Shown here: piece after piece, positions 42,884 to 51,524 of the stretch | Position numbering within the stretch: the stretch's first letter is position 1 | Layout of the letters: the number at the start of each line of letters is the position of its first letter | DNA from: OLB6 sp964467455 | Lineage (GTDB): Bacteria > Bacteroidota > Ignavibacteria > Kapaibacteriales > Kapaibacteriaceae | NCBI GenBank assembly: GCA_964467455.1 | Contig: CAYXQJ010000015.1 | Span: 1-64,000, forward strand | Direction of reading: 5' to 3' | DNA: 64,000 nt | Translations under genes and position numbers: made by a program | The notes under the pieces: generated by a model | What the model saw: only the letters and a program-made list of their open reading frames with translations | What the model was told of the DNA's origin: nothing | Database searches by the model: none

Positions 42884-43558
42884 TTAATGATGTTGTGCTT
42901 GGTTCAGGAGGTTGGGGAATACCAGAGCATTCTCGAGGAAGACATGCTGCATGGTGTCGTGCATGAGGTCCTTCATGCGGGCATAAGCAGTGCGATGGGT
43001 GGTACATGCGCCCGGCGGCGGCGTGAAGTTGTTGGTGAGTGCACGTAAGCGGTGAAGTTTGCGGCCCACGTCGTCATGATCGCTTTCATGCGTCTTGACC
43101 TCTCGCTGTACGAAGGCAAGGTCTTTTCGGAATGAGGCGTTGAAGATTCCCGCCTCTTCACCTTCCAAGTGGGTCAAGAGTTCCCGCGATAGTTCGCCAA
43201 GGAGTTCCAGGATGGCGGCCGTGTCGGGAAACGTAGCACCGTGTTTGGTGACCACTTTTTCCATCATCGAGACAAGCGTTGGCAGTTCCATCCGCAGATA
43301 GCGGTGGTGGTTCTGTACGATGTAGGCGATGAGGAAGTCTGTATCCCATAACATGGGATGGATCGCGCCGCCGGCCTCGTGGGCGCTGTGGAACTGGATA
43401 TCGGCGAGTACCTTGGTCGGGTCCAGACCATGTTCGGCACAGGCCTGATCGAGTGAGCGTTTACCGGCACAGCAGTAGTCCAGGCCGTATTTCTCAAGGA
43501 CGACGGAAGCAGTTGGTGTCTGCTTGAGGATGTCGTGGAGGGTAGGAAAGGGAGTCAT
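42884..43558 (-). CDS. ric: RIC / YtfE-ScdA type iron-sulfur cluster repair di-iron protein
   Basis: 224 residues. The N-terminal ScdA_N domain has the YGLDYCCAGKRSL motif. The C-terminal hemerythrin-like domain has His/Glu ligands in YIVQNHHRYLRME, THLEGEEAGIF, THESDHDDVG and HDTMQHVFLEN. Such proteins repair Fe-S clusters damaged by nitric oxide or oxidants. It heads the nos transcript and is preceded by an Rrf2 gene. Its promoter shares a bipartite motif with that gene, fitting NO-responsive control. Confidence 0.92.
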   Translation of the reverse strand: MTPFPTLHDILKQTPTASVVLEKYGLDYCCAGKRSLDQACAEHGLDPTKVLADIQFHSAHEAGGAIHPMLWDTDFLIAYIVQNHHRYLRMELPTLVSMMEKVVTKHGATFPDTAAILELLGELSRELLTHLEGEEAGIFNASFRKDLAFVQREVKTHESDHDDVGRKLHRLRALTNNFTPPPGACTTHRTAYARMKDLMHDTMQHVFLENALVFPNLLNQAQHH

Positions 43559-43582
43559 AATGGGAGAATGGGGGAATGGGAG
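43559..43582. repeat. Octamer array (AATGGGAG)
   Basis: Three 8-bp units lie between the ric start codon and its promoter and form the 5' leader of the transcript. Confidence 0.75.
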
Positions 43583-43597
43583 AATCTATAATAAGGG

Positions 43598-43624
43598 ATA
43601 AGGGAGTCACGTGTCACAAATATA
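43598..43624 (-). promoter_or_regulatory. ric promoter: TAnnTTTG box with shared bipartite motif
   Basis: Read on the minus strand, TATATTTG (43617-43624) matches the Bacteroidota -7 box TAnnTTTG. It overlaps TTTGTGACA-N7-CCCTTAT (43598-43620). The same bipartite motif with the same 7-bp spacer precedes the rrf2 gene. Confidence 0.6.
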
Positions 43625-43642
43625 AGGGGGAAAATTGGGATG

Positions 43643-44074
43643 TCAAACGGAAATGCGGAATCCTTTTTCTTGGATCCGTTTTGCCACGTCGGCGAGACTG
43701 GTGGAGCTGAACATCAGCTGGAGGCGGTTGCGCTCTGCGGCCCAGGCGTTGTGGAGTGCGCAGGGAGCTTTTTCACCGCAGCCGGGAAGACCTAGGATGC
43801 ACTGTGTGAACAGGTCTGACCCGTCAACCTTCTGGATGATGTCCAGCAGACTGATCTTCTTCGGGTCCTTGTACAGGGCTACTCCGCCTTTGGCACTGCG
43901 TTGCGACGTCAGCAAGTCGTGCTGGGCAAGGTCGGCTAAGATCTTCTTAAGAAAGTGGTATGGGATAGAAAGCTGTTCGGCCACTTCGGAGATCGGAACA
44001 TAGCCCCGGTCCTCGTCCTGAATGGCGAGGTAGGAGAGGGCCTGGATGGCATAGGATGACGCTTTGGAGAGCAT
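43643..44074 (-). CDS. Rrf2 family regulator, NsrR-like
   Basis: 143 residues from ATG 44074. The winged helix is at residues 1-75 (SEVAEQLSIPYHFLKKILADLAQHDLLTSQRSAKGG, abridged). Three cysteines C92, C99 and C105 (CILGLPGCGEKAPC) match the Fe-S cluster ligands of NsrR-type sensors. It is upstream of ric and the nos genes on the same strand, so it probably senses NO and controls them. Its own promoter has the same bipartite motif as ric, which suggests autoregulation. Confidence 0.88.
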   Translation of the reverse strand: MLSKASSYAIQALSYLAIQDEDRGYVPISEVAEQLSIPYHFLKKILADLAQHDLLTSQRSAKGGVALYKDPKKISLLDIIQKVDGSDLFTQCILGLPGCGEKAPCALHNAWAAERNRLQLMFSSTSLADVAKRIQEKGFRISV

Positions 44075-44083
44075 GATGCGAAA

Positions 44084-44106
44084 ATAAGGGATAGAATTGT
44101 CACAAA
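44084..44106 (-). promoter_or_regulatory. rrf2 promoter element sharing the ric motif
   Basis: On the minus strand TTTGTGACA-N7-CCCTTAT is identical in both arms and spacing to the element before ric. The -7 box is less perfect here (CATCTTTG). Confidence 0.6.
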
Positions 44107-44137
44107 GATGCAATAGTCAATAGGTTTATTTTTGCCT

Positions 44138-44587
44138 ATGGCTAAAAAAGTGTCTCCCGAAGACCCGACACCACCCCTCGTCACCGGCATCCTTGTCCAC
44201 GGTGCTGCCCTGAAATGGCAAGCCGCAGCCGAGGCGATCGTCTCCGAATGGGGACTCACGGTTACGCAGTACGCACTGCTTTGGGGTGTTGGGATGTTGT
44301 CACGCGCCGAACTGCCCCTTACCCAAGTCCGATTGGCCCGTCATGTGGGCACGGACGTCATGCTGACCTCGAAACATGTCCGCGAGCTGGAGACGAAGCA
44401 GCTGATCGAGCGTCAACCACATCCGACCGATACGCGGGCTCGGAATCTGGTGCTGACCAAACAAGGACTGGCGGTGCTGAAGAAAGCCACCAAGGCGGTG
44501 TCGAAACTCGATGGCAAGATGTTCGGCAAACACGCCAACGAAAAGCTCGGTAAGGTCCTTGGCACCGTAACAGGAATGGTACCATGA
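44138..44587 (+). CDS. MarR family transcriptional regulator
   Basis: 149 residues from ATG 44138. A winged helix is centred on residues 60-100 (LTQVRLARHVGTDVMLTSKHVRELETKQLIERQPHPTDTRA), with the MarR DxR turn in wing form. It diverges from the rrf2 gene and overlaps nadE by four bases (ATGA), so it is co-translated with nadE. Ligand and targets are unknown. Confidence 0.85.
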   Translation: MAKKVSPEDPTPPLVTGILVHGAALKWQAAAEAIVSEWGLTVTQYALLWGVGMLSRAELPLTQVRLARHVGTDVMLTSKHVRELETKQLIERQPHPTDTRARNLVLTKQGLAVLKKATKAVSKLDGKMFGKHANEKLGKVLGTVTGMVP

Positions 44588-46533
44588 ATCCAGGCCTGAT
44601 CTCCTCCCTCGGCTTTATCCGTGTGGCTGCCGTAAGCCCGGACCTGCATGTTGCTGACATTTCGTTCAACATCGACCAGTTGACCGCCTCCTTCGACGCC
44701 ATGATCGGTCAGGGGGCAGATGTGGTCGTCTCACCCGAACTCTCCATCACGGGCTACACACTCGGCGATCTGGTCCGATTCCCCGATCTGCTCCACGGCG
44801 CTCTGCGCGGCCTTGATCAGATCCGCCATTGGTCCACGGGACGTTCGGCGTTGATCGTGGTCGGCCTGCCCATGGAAGTCCAAGGAGCACTGTACAACTG
44901 CGCCGCCGTGCTGCAAGACGGACATGTTCGCGCCGTGGTCCCGAAGACCTTTCTACCGACAACACGTGAATTCTACGACCATCGATGGTTTAGAAGCGGC
45001 GCCGAAGCGCAGGCAGATCATGTGCGCATTGGACACGTCGACGTGCCCTTCGGTCCGGATCTGTTGATCGCGGATGAAGATGATCCCTCCTATCAGATCG
45101 GGATCGAGATCTGCGAAGACTTGTGGTCGGTGATCCCGCCAAGCAGCACGATGGCGATGGCCGGAGCAACGCTGATGCTGAATCTCTCGGCCAGTAATGA
45201 AGTGGTGGGCAAAGCCCAATATCGACGCGACCTTGTCCTCGGACAGTCAGCGCGCACGTATACGGCCTATGTCTATGCGTCGAGCGGGCCGGGTGAGAGC
45301 ACGACGGATACGGTCTTCAGCGGTCACTGTATGATCGCCGAGAACGGCATCATGCTCACAGAGAGTCAGCGTCTGCAACTCTCCGGTACACACGTGATCG
45401 CCGACGTCGACCTCCAGCATCTGATCACCGAGCGACTCAACGCATCATCCTTCTCGCAGCACGTCCCCGCAGATCCGTATCGGCGTGTGGTGTTGCGCCT
45501 TGATCGATCCAGACGCGACAGTATCCTACGACCCATCAGCCCCCTACCATTTGTGCCGAATGATGAAGAACATCGGGCACAACGTTGCCGGGAGATCGTC
45601 CAGCTGCAGGCAACGGCACTAGCGGTACGGATGCGGCATACGCGGTCGAAGAAGATGGTGATCGGCGTGAGCGGTGGACTAGATTCGACGTTGGCACTGT
45701 TGGTCTGCGAAGAGGCCTGCGATCTCTTAGGCATGGATCATACGGCTATCGTAGCGGTGTCGATGCCGGGATTTGGGACAACGTCGCGCACGCGTGAGAA
45801 TGCCCATCGATTGATCGAGCGTGTTGGTGCGGAGTTCCGCGAGATCGACATCACGCCGGCAGTGTTGCAGCATTTCCGCGACCTTGGTCATGATGAGAAC
45901 GATCATTCCGTTGTCTACGAAAATGCTCAGGCCAGAGAGCGTACGCAGATCTTGATGAACATCGCCAACCAGGTCGGTGGACTGGTGATCGGCACAGGCG
46001 ACATGAGCGAGCTTGCTCTTGGTTGGTGCACCTATAACGCCGACCACATGTCGAACTATAACGTCAACTCCGGCGTGCCGAAGACACTCGTCAAATACGT
46101 GATCGAATGGTTCAGCACGTCGCGTGCCGATGAAGGCCTGAGAGCAGCATTGAAAGATATCGTCGATACACCGATCTCTCCGGAACTCTTGCCGCCATCA
46201 GGGGAAGGGGGCATTGTACAGCGCACAGAAGACCTGTTGGGTCCGTATGAAGTGCACGACTTCTTCCTCTACGAATTCGTTCGCATGCAACGTCCTGTGA
46301 AGTCCGTAGTTGTGTTAGCGATGACAGCCTTTGCTGATCGGTATTCGGAACATCAGGTCTTGAGTTGGTGCAAGGTCTTCCTTGAGCGATTCTTTAGCCA
46401 ACAGTTCAAACGGTCCACCGTACCGGACGGCGTGAAGATCGGCTCGGTCTGTCTGTCACCGCGGGCAGATTGGCGAATGCCTTCTGATGCCAGAGCTGAT
46501 GTCTGGCTCCGTGAACTCGAAACGATTTTGTAA
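44584..46533 (+). CDS. nadE: Glutamine-dependent NAD+ synthetase
   Basis: 649 residues. The N-terminal nitrilase-type glutaminase domain has the E-K-C triad (SPELSITGY; VPKTFLP; GIEICEDLW). The C-terminal synthetase has the PP-loop SGGLDSTLAL and the downstream GTGDMSELALGWCTYNADHMS loop. It makes NAD+ from nicotinic acid adenine dinucleotide with glutamine as ammonia source. Length and domains are complete. Confidence 0.96.
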   Translation: MNPGLISSLGFIRVAAVSPDLHVADISFNIDQLTASFDAMIGQGADVVVSPELSITGYTLGDLVRFPDLLHGALRGLDQIRHWSTGRSALIVVGLPMEVQGALYNCAAVLQDGHVRAVVPKTFLPTTREFYDHRWFRSGAEAQADHVRIGHVDVPFGPDLLIADEDDPSYQIGIEICEDLWSVIPPSSTMAMAGATLMLNLSASNEVVGKAQYRRDLVLGQSARTYTAYVYASSGPGESTTDTVFSGHCMIAENGIMLTESQRLQLSGTHVIADVDLQHLITERLNASSFSQHVPADPYRRVVLRLDRSRRDSILRPISPLPFVPNDEEHRAQRCREIVQLQATALAVRMRHTRSKKMVIGVSGGLDSTLALLVCEEACDLLGMDHTAIVAVSMPGFGTTSRTRENAHRLIERVGAEFREIDITPAVLQHFRDLGHDENDHSVVYENAQARERTQILMNIANQVGGLVIGTGDMSELALGWCTYNADHMSNYNVNSGVPKTLVKYVIEWFSTSRADEGLRAALKDIVDTPISPELLPPSGEGGIVQRTEDLLGPYEVHDFFLYEFVRMQRPVKSVVVLAMTAFADRYSEHQVLSWCKVFLERFFSQQFKRSTVPDGVKIGSVCLSPRADWRMPSDARADVWLRELETIL

Positions 46534-46565
46534 CTTGTGGGAATTGAGCAGAGGAATTACGCGGT

Positions 46566-47243
46566 ATGAGCAGTCCTAACAATCCGATCAGGATCCTGAT
46601 CTCGGATGATCACGAGATCTCGCGCATTGGTATCCGTCGGCTCGTGGCCGGCGCCAATGACATCGAGGTCGTGGCCGAGGCCGTCAACGGTGCGCAGACC
46701 ATCGATCTGGCCGCAACGCTGAGGCCCAACGTGATCTTGTTGGATGTGTTTATGCCTCAGGTCTCGGGCATCGAGGCCGCTCAAAAGATCAAAGCAGACC
46801 ACGCGGACATCCGCATCATCATGCTATCCTCGTCCGAAGATGCACAGTCGATCGAACGCGCCATGTATGCCGGCGCTGACGGCTATCTTTCCAAAGAGGT
46901 CACCTCGACCGAATTGGTGGAGGCGATCCGTAACGTGGTTATCGGTGAGCGAGTCTTCAGCCGCACGATCCTCAACCACCTGGAAGGCAAGCAGGAGAAG
47001 TCGCAAGACAACGAGCCGCCGGTGTCGTTGACGAAGCGCGAAGAAGAGATCGTCACGCTTGTGGCCAAGGGCATGACCAGTCAAGAGATCGGCAAGCTGC
47101 TCTTCATCAGTCCGCGTACCGTTGAAACGCACCGTGCCCGCATTATGGACAAACTTGGTGTCAGCAATGCCGTCGGCCTAGTTCGTTTCGCCCTGCTGCA
47201 CGCCACGTACTTCAACCTCAACAACACCAACGATGCTTCCTGA
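46566..47243 (+). CDS. NarL/FixJ-type response regulator
   Basis: 225 residues: receiver domain (D14, D15, phospho-acceptor D60, switch Ser near residue 88, K110) and a LuxR-type helix-turn-helix at residues about 155-215 (LTKREEEIVTLVAKGMTSQEIGKLLFISPRTVETH, abridged). No histidine kinase gene is adjacent. It may be an orphan regulator. Confidence 0.93.
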   Translation: MSSPNNPIRILISDDHEISRIGIRRLVAGANDIEVVAEAVNGAQTIDLAATLRPNVILLDVFMPQVSGIEAAQKIKADHADIRIIMLSSSEDAQSIERAMYAGADGYLSKEVTSTELVEAIRNVVIGERVFSRTILNHLEGKQEKSQDNEPPVSLTKREEEIVTLVAKGMTSQEIGKLLFISPRTVETHRARIMDKLGVSNAVGLVRFALLHATYFNLNNTNDAS

Positions 47244-47266
47244 TCGTCGGTAGCGTCCGATCGATC

Positions 47267-48154
47267 ATGGAACACATCACCTCGTACCTCCACCCCGACG
47301 TTGTTGCCAAACTGGGCAGCATGGAACTGCGGGCGCGACTTGTTGTTGAAGGCTTCATCACTGGCCTCCATAAGTCGCCGTTTCACGGCTTTAGTTCGGA
47401 GTTCTCCGAACACCGGCAGTATCGGGCCGGCGACGACCTCAAGCATATCGACTGGAAGATCTACGGTCGCTCCGACCGCTTCTACGTCAAACAATACGAA
47501 GACGAGACCAACCTCCGTTGTGTGATCGCCGTCGACAGTAGCGCTTCGATGAACTATGCGTCCGAAGGCCACATCACGAAGTTCGCCTATGCCAGCTACC
47601 TGGCTGCCGCACTTTCGTATCTGATCCTTCAGCAGCGTGATGCTGCAGGCCTGGCCCTCTACAACACCGACGTGACCACGTATCTGCCGCCGCGGAGCAA
47701 ACGGTCGTACATTCAGGAACTGGTCAAGACCCTCGGCGAAGCACGTCCTTCCAGCACTACCGGTACGGCCACGGCCCTGCACCATCTCGCCGAACGCCTC
47801 TCCCGTAGGGGGCTGGTGGTGATCATCAGCGATCTGTTCGATGATCCGCAGCAGATCCTGCAGGCGCTGCGACATTTCCGTCACGACAAACACGACGTCT
47901 TGGTGATGCAGGTCCTCGATCCGCGCGAAGTGGATTTCAACTTCTCGTCCGCCGCCGTCTTCAAAGACATGGAAACGGGCGAGGAGCTGACCACACAGCC
48001 GTTGCATCTTCAACGCAGTTATCGTGCCGCAATGGACGATTTTTGTACAGAGATCAAGCGCGGATGTTTCGCCCAGAATATCGACTATGTGCGGATCACG
48101 ACGGATAAGACGTTTGATGTTGCGTTGCGCGAGTACCTCAATGTGAGAATGTGA
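47267..48154 (+). CDS. DUF58 domain protein (VWA-like)
   Basis: 295 residues. The DUF58 core EHRQYRAGDDLKHIDWKIYGRSD is followed by a vWA-like domain with a MIDAS-type DSSAS motif (VIAVDSSASM). DUF58 proteins typically work with MoxR AAA ATPases; no moxR gene is visible in the window, but it may be elsewhere. The last codons (LNVRM) are read from an AATGTGAG octamer array. Confidence 0.88.
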   Translation: MEHITSYLHPDVVAKLGSMELRARLVVEGFITGLHKSPFHGFSSEFSEHRQYRAGDDLKHIDWKIYGRSDRFYVKQYEDETNLRCVIAVDSSASMNYASEGHITKFAYASYLAAALSYLILQQRDAAGLALYNTDVTTYLPPRSKRSYIQELVKTLGEARPSSTTGTATALHHLAERLSRRGLVVIISDLFDDPQQILQALRHFRHDKHDVLVMQVLDPREVDFNFSSAAVFKDMETGEELTTQPLHLQRSYRAAMDDFCTEIKRGCFAQNIDYVRITTDKTFDVALREYLNVRM

Positions 48155-48171
48155 GAATATGAGAATGTTAG
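48140..48171. repeat. Octamer array (AATGTGAG) spanning a stop and a start codon
   Basis: Four units with an 8-bp period contain both the DUF58 stop codon and the dapA start codon. Confidence 0.75.
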
Positions 48172-49043
48172 TTCGAGGGCTTTACACGGCGGTGGTGACA
48201 CCGTTCACGGCGAGTGGCGAGATCGATGAGGCAGGGTTTGTGCGTCTAGTGGATGCACAGATCGCCGGCGGCGTCCAAGGTATCGTTGTCTCGGGCTCGA
48301 CAGGAGAAGGGGCGACCACGACCTTGGCAGAGAAAGAGCGTCTATGGCGCTTGGCCGTTGAGCGGGCCGAAGGGAAGATCCAGATCATCGCCGGCACAGG
48401 ATCCAACGATACGCGCGCGACGGTGGAGGCAACACGTGTTGCATCGGCCATCGGAGTGGATGCGGTGTTGATCGTTACGCCATACTACAACAAGCCCACA
48501 CCGGCCGGGTTGTTGGCGCACCATGCAGCGATCGCCGACGCATCGGATGTACCGCAGATCTTGTACAACGTTCCGGGGCGTACCGGGACGAACATGACGG
48601 CGGAGACGCAGCTGGCCATTGCCGAGTCGATACCGACCGTGATCGCTACGAAGGAGGCATCGGCAAACCTTGAACAGATGAGTGAGATCATCGTCAACGC
48701 ACCCTCACATTTCTCGCTGTTGGCCGGTGATGACTCGCTCACCCTCCCCATCATTGCCCTCGGCGGTGTCGGCGTGATCGCCGTGATCAGCAACTACGCA
48801 CCGAAAACGTTCGGTGCACTGGTGCAAGCATCCCTTGCCGGCGACTATGCTACGGCACGCACACATCAAGCCACACTCATGCCGTGGTATAAGGCCAACT
48901 TCATCGAGAGCAATCCGCTTCCGGTGAAGTACATCATGCATAAACTGCACGGCATCGAGCTCACCTTCCGTCTGCCGTTGGTGGCCCCGACATCTGCAAC
49001 GTGTTCCCGACTTGATACATTGATGATAGATCTTCCTGCATAG
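48165..49043 (+). CDS. dapA: 4-hydroxy-tetrahydrodipicolinate synthase
   Basis: 292 residues from ATG 48165 (ATG 48159 adds two residues). A TIM-barrel class I aldolase that condenses pyruvate and aspartate semialdehyde in lysine and diaminopimelate synthesis. The Schiff-base lysine is in VIATKEAS, the catalytic tyrosine in LYNVPGRTG, and the substrate loop reads GSTGEG, with Ser for the first Thr of the usual GTTGE. Start codons fall inside an octamer array. Confidence 0.93.
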   Translation: MLVRGLYTAVVTPFTASGEIDEAGFVRLVDAQIAGGVQGIVVSGSTGEGATTTLAEKERLWRLAVERAEGKIQIIAGTGSNDTRATVEATRVASAIGVDAVLIVTPYYNKPTPAGLLAHHAAIADASDVPQILYNVPGRTGTNMTAETQLAIAESIPTVIATKEASANLEQMSEIIVNAPSHFSLLAGDDSLTLPIIALGGVGVIAVISNYAPKTFGALVQASLAGDYATARTHQATLMPWYKANFIESNPLPVKYIMHKLHGIELTFRLPLVAPTSATCSRLDTLMIDLPA

Positions 49044-49052
49044 GAGCTTGTC

Positions 49053-49562
49053 ATGGCCGACCGCAACTGGAAACAGGTGGTGATCCACGAATTCAAAGCA
49101 ATGGTCGGCATTCTGCTGTATCTCATCTTTGTCTTCTGCGCACTCATCCTTTACAAGTCGCTCGTCCTCGGTGATTCGTCACAAGGGACCTTCGATCTCC
49201 CGCTGATCTTCGTCAAATCCGCCGTCTTGGCCAAGGTGATTCTCATCGGCCGCCTGATCCCGTTCATCCGCGTCTTTGACAATCTCCCGCTCATCATCCC
49301 CACGGTCTATAAGACCGTGTTCTTTGTTGTCTTCACGTTCTTCTTCGAAATGGTGGAGCACTCCGTCTCCGGTATGTTCAGCGGCATCGGTGCTATCGAA
49401 GGAATGGCAGAATTCTTCAACGCCAGCCAAGAAGAGGTCATCTCCCGCTTCGTCCTCGTCACCCTTGCCTATTTCCCCATGTTCGTCTTTGGTGAGATCG
49501 ATAGAGTGGTAGGGGGCGGAAAGCTGTTCTCGCTGTTCTTTAGAGAACGTCAATCTGCCTAG
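49053..49562 (+). CDS. Membrane protein of unknown function
   Basis: 169 residues, four predicted helices (VGILLYLIFVFCALILY; PLIFVKSAVLAKVILIG; TVYKTVFFVVFTFFFEM; VLVTLAYFPMFVFGEI). The family is not recognised. It follows dapA by 9 bp and is followed by an octamer array and folP. GGTAGGGGGC lies near its end. Confidence 0.6.
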   Translation: MADRNWKQVVIHEFKAMVGILLYLIFVFCALILYKSLVLGDSSQGTFDLPLIFVKSAVLAKVILIGRLIPFIRVFDNLPLIIPTVYKTVFFVVFTFFFEMVEHSVSGMFSGIGAIEGMAEFFNASQEEVISRFVLVTLAYFPMFVFGEIDRVVGGGKLFSLFFRERQSA

Positions 49563-49587
49563 CACACTAGCACACTAGCACACTAGC
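49559..49587. repeat. Octamer array (AGCACACT)
   Basis: Three to four 8-bp units link the membrane protein stop to the folP start. They are the inverse of the GTGCTAGT family at 24525. Confidence 0.8.
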
Positions 49588-50388
49588 ATGTTGATTCAAG
49601 GCATCATCAACACTACACCCGACTCCTTCTCCGACGGCGGACTGTTCACGTCTGCGGCCGAGGCCGTTGATCATGCGCTTCGTTTGATCGATGAGGGGGC
49701 GGACATTCTCGACATTGGTGGTGAGAGTACACGTCCGGGTTCTGTTCCTGTGCCGATCGATGTTGAGTATGAACGCGTCATCCCGGTGATCGAAGGGATA
49801 CGACGGGTTAATAGTACCATTCCGATCTCGATCGATACGATGAAGTCGATCATCGCGCGTGCGGCGATCGATGCGGGGGCGACGATGATCAATGACGTGA
49901 CGGCCGGGCGGTATGACGAGGCAATGTTCCGGACGGCAGCGGAGACTGGTGTGCCCCTTATCCTGATGCATATGTTGGGTGAGCCCAAGACCATGCAGGA
50001 AGCACCGCAGTACGCGGACGTGGTCGCTGAGGTGACAACGTTCTTGCGCGAACGTACGGAGACGGCGCGAGCCAGCGGCGTCCGCACGATCTACGTCGAT
50101 CCGGGTATCGGCTTCGGCAAGACCCTTGACCACAACCTTGCGTTGTTGCGAGATCTTGATCGCTGTGCCGACATCGCACCTGTTGTCTTAGGCATCTCGC
50201 GCAAACGGTTCATCGGTGCGCTGACCGGCATTGACGTTGCCGCCGATCGTGATGTGCCGACGGCGTTGCTGCATGCGCTGTTGTGGACGAAGAAGGTCGA
50301 GATCGTCCGCGTCCACAACGTCAAGATGTTATCGATGCTGCGAACGCTTTCTCAAGTTCTAGACCCCAATTCCGCAACGCTTCGATGA
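49588..50388 (+). CDS. folP: Dihydropteroate synthase
   Basis: 266 residues with all DHPS motifs: INTTPDSFSDGG, DIGGESTRPGS, ISIDTMKS, INDVTAGRYD, DPGIGFGKT, GISRKRFIG, and RVHNVK at the end. It joins p-aminobenzoate to the pterin diphosphate in folate synthesis. The start lies right after an octamer array. The 3' end overlaps the convergent hxlR gene by 68 bp. Confidence 0.95.
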   Translation: MLIQGIINTTPDSFSDGGLFTSAAEAVDHALRLIDEGADILDIGGESTRPGSVPVPIDVEYERVIPVIEGIRRVNSTIPISIDTMKSIIARAAIDAGATMINDVTAGRYDEAMFRTAAETGVPLILMHMLGEPKTMQEAPQYADVVAEVTTFLRERTETARASGVRTIYVDPGIGFGKTLDHNLALLRDLDRCADIAPVVLGISRKRFIGALTGIDVAADRDVPTALLHALLWTKKVEIVRVHNVKMLSMLRTLSQVLDPNSATLR

Positions 50389-50671
50389 TCGGCAAGGCGG
50401 ATCGACCGCGGTCGGTGAGGGCGTATTCAACATGGGGCGGGATCACGGGATAGACCGTCCGCGTGACAAAGCCGTCGGCTTCCAACTCCCTCAGTTGTTG
50501 GGTGAGCATTTTCGTGGTGATCCCGGGAATATCGGCCCGCAGCTCACCATAGCGCCACACCCGCTCACGTAGGCGCCAGAGGATGGGGATCTTCCACTTC
50601 CCGCCGATAAAGTGCAGGGCAAATTCGACCGGATTGTGATAGGTCGCCCCCTGAAATTCAAATGACGGCAT
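50321..50671 (-). CDS. HxlR family transcriptional regulator
   Basis: 116 residues. The HxlR winged helix starts with IGGKWKIPILWRLRE, followed by FGELR-like WRYGELRADIPGITTKMLTQQLRELEADGFVTR (abridged). HxlR regulators often sense redox or reactive electrophiles. It diverges from the DJ-1-like gene across a palindromic region, so it probably regulates that gene and itself. The 3' end overlaps folP. Confidence 0.9.
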   Translation of the reverse strand: MPSFEFQGATYHNPVEFALHFIGGKWKIPILWRLRERVWRYGELRADIPGITTKMLTQQLRELEADGFVTRTVYPVIPPHVEYALTDRGRSALPIIEALRNWGLELEKAFAASITS

Positions 50672-50694
50672 CTTATAACTCCATCAAATAAAGA

Positions 50695-50725
50695 AGATGT
50701 ACTAAAAGGTGTGTATCATACATCT
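50695..50725. promoter_or_regulatory. Candidate HxlR operator
   Basis: AGATGTA (50695-50701) and TACATCT (50719-50725) form a perfect inverted repeat with a 17-bp spacer. The nested palindrome TGTAT-C-ATACA (50712-50722) adds to it. It lies in the divergent hxlR/DJ-1-like spacer. Confidence 0.6.
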
Positions 50726-50798
50726 TGGTGCATACTTGACTAAAATAACGATAAGGGGCAAGTTCGCACCTGTATTTCTTACACAATCAGGAACGAAC

Positions 50799-51515
50799 AT
50801 GTCTGCTAGAAAGATCTTGATGGTCGCTGCTAACCCGTCGACCTCACCAACCACCGGATGGCCAGTGGGATTGTGGATCGCCGAACTTGCCCATCCGTGG
50901 TTCACCTTCACCGAGAAGGGATATCAGGTCGACATCGCCTCCGTTGATGGCGGCGACCTGGAGATCGATGGATTCAGCGATCCACGTCATGAGTCCGGCT
51001 ACTCGGCCCACGACATCTTGTCGCTCGGCTTTCTCACGTCACCGACGCATGCGGCGATGTTGAAAAACACGCGTTCGATCGCCGATATCAACCTGGCCGA
51101 GTACGATGCCATCTTCCTCGTTGGTGGACAATCGCCGATGATCACGTTCCGCGGCAACGCCAAGGTGCAGAGACTGGTGCGAGATGCCTACGAAGCAAAC
51201 AAGATCGTGGCCATCGTATGTCACGCTACGTGTGTGTTGTTGGAGACCACGCTTAGCGATGGGACATTGTTGGCGTCAGGGAAGACGTGGACAGGCTTTG
51301 CCGATGCCGAAGAGCAATATGCCGATGCCTTCGTTGGACAACGCATTCAACCGTTCTGGATCGAAACGGAAGCGCGCGCCATCAAGGACACGAATTTCAT
51401 CACCAGTGGTATGTTCCGTCCGTTCGCAGTTCGTGATGGACGCCTGATCACCGGACAACAACAGTACTCCGGTTCTGCCGCAGCAGAACTTGTGATCGAA
51501 GCGCTCGGAGTATAA
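50799..51515 (+). CDS. DJ-1/PfpI family protein (Hsp31-like type 1 glutamine amidotransferase fold)
   Basis: 238 residues. The nucleophile is C141 in AIVCHATCV, the elbow of the DJ-1/PfpI fold; DAIFLVGGQSPM carries the oxyanion loop. Members act as glyoxalases, chaperones or deglycases under aldehyde or oxidative stress. The spacing of conserved residues fits the 230-residue Hsp31-like branch. Control by the divergent HxlR regulator is likely. Confidence 0.85.
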   Translation: MSARKILMVAANPSTSPTTGWPVGLWIAELAHPWFTFTEKGYQVDIASVDGGDLEIDGFSDPRHESGYSAHDILSLGFLTSPTHAAMLKNTRSIADINLAEYDAIFLVGGQSPMITFRGNAKVQRLVRDAYEANKIVAIVCHATCVLLETTLSDGTLLASGKTWTGFADAEEQYADAFVGQRIQPFWIETEARAIKDTNFITSGMFRPFAVRDGRLITGQQQYSGSAAAELVIEALGV

Positions 51516-51524
51516 ACAGTGCGC

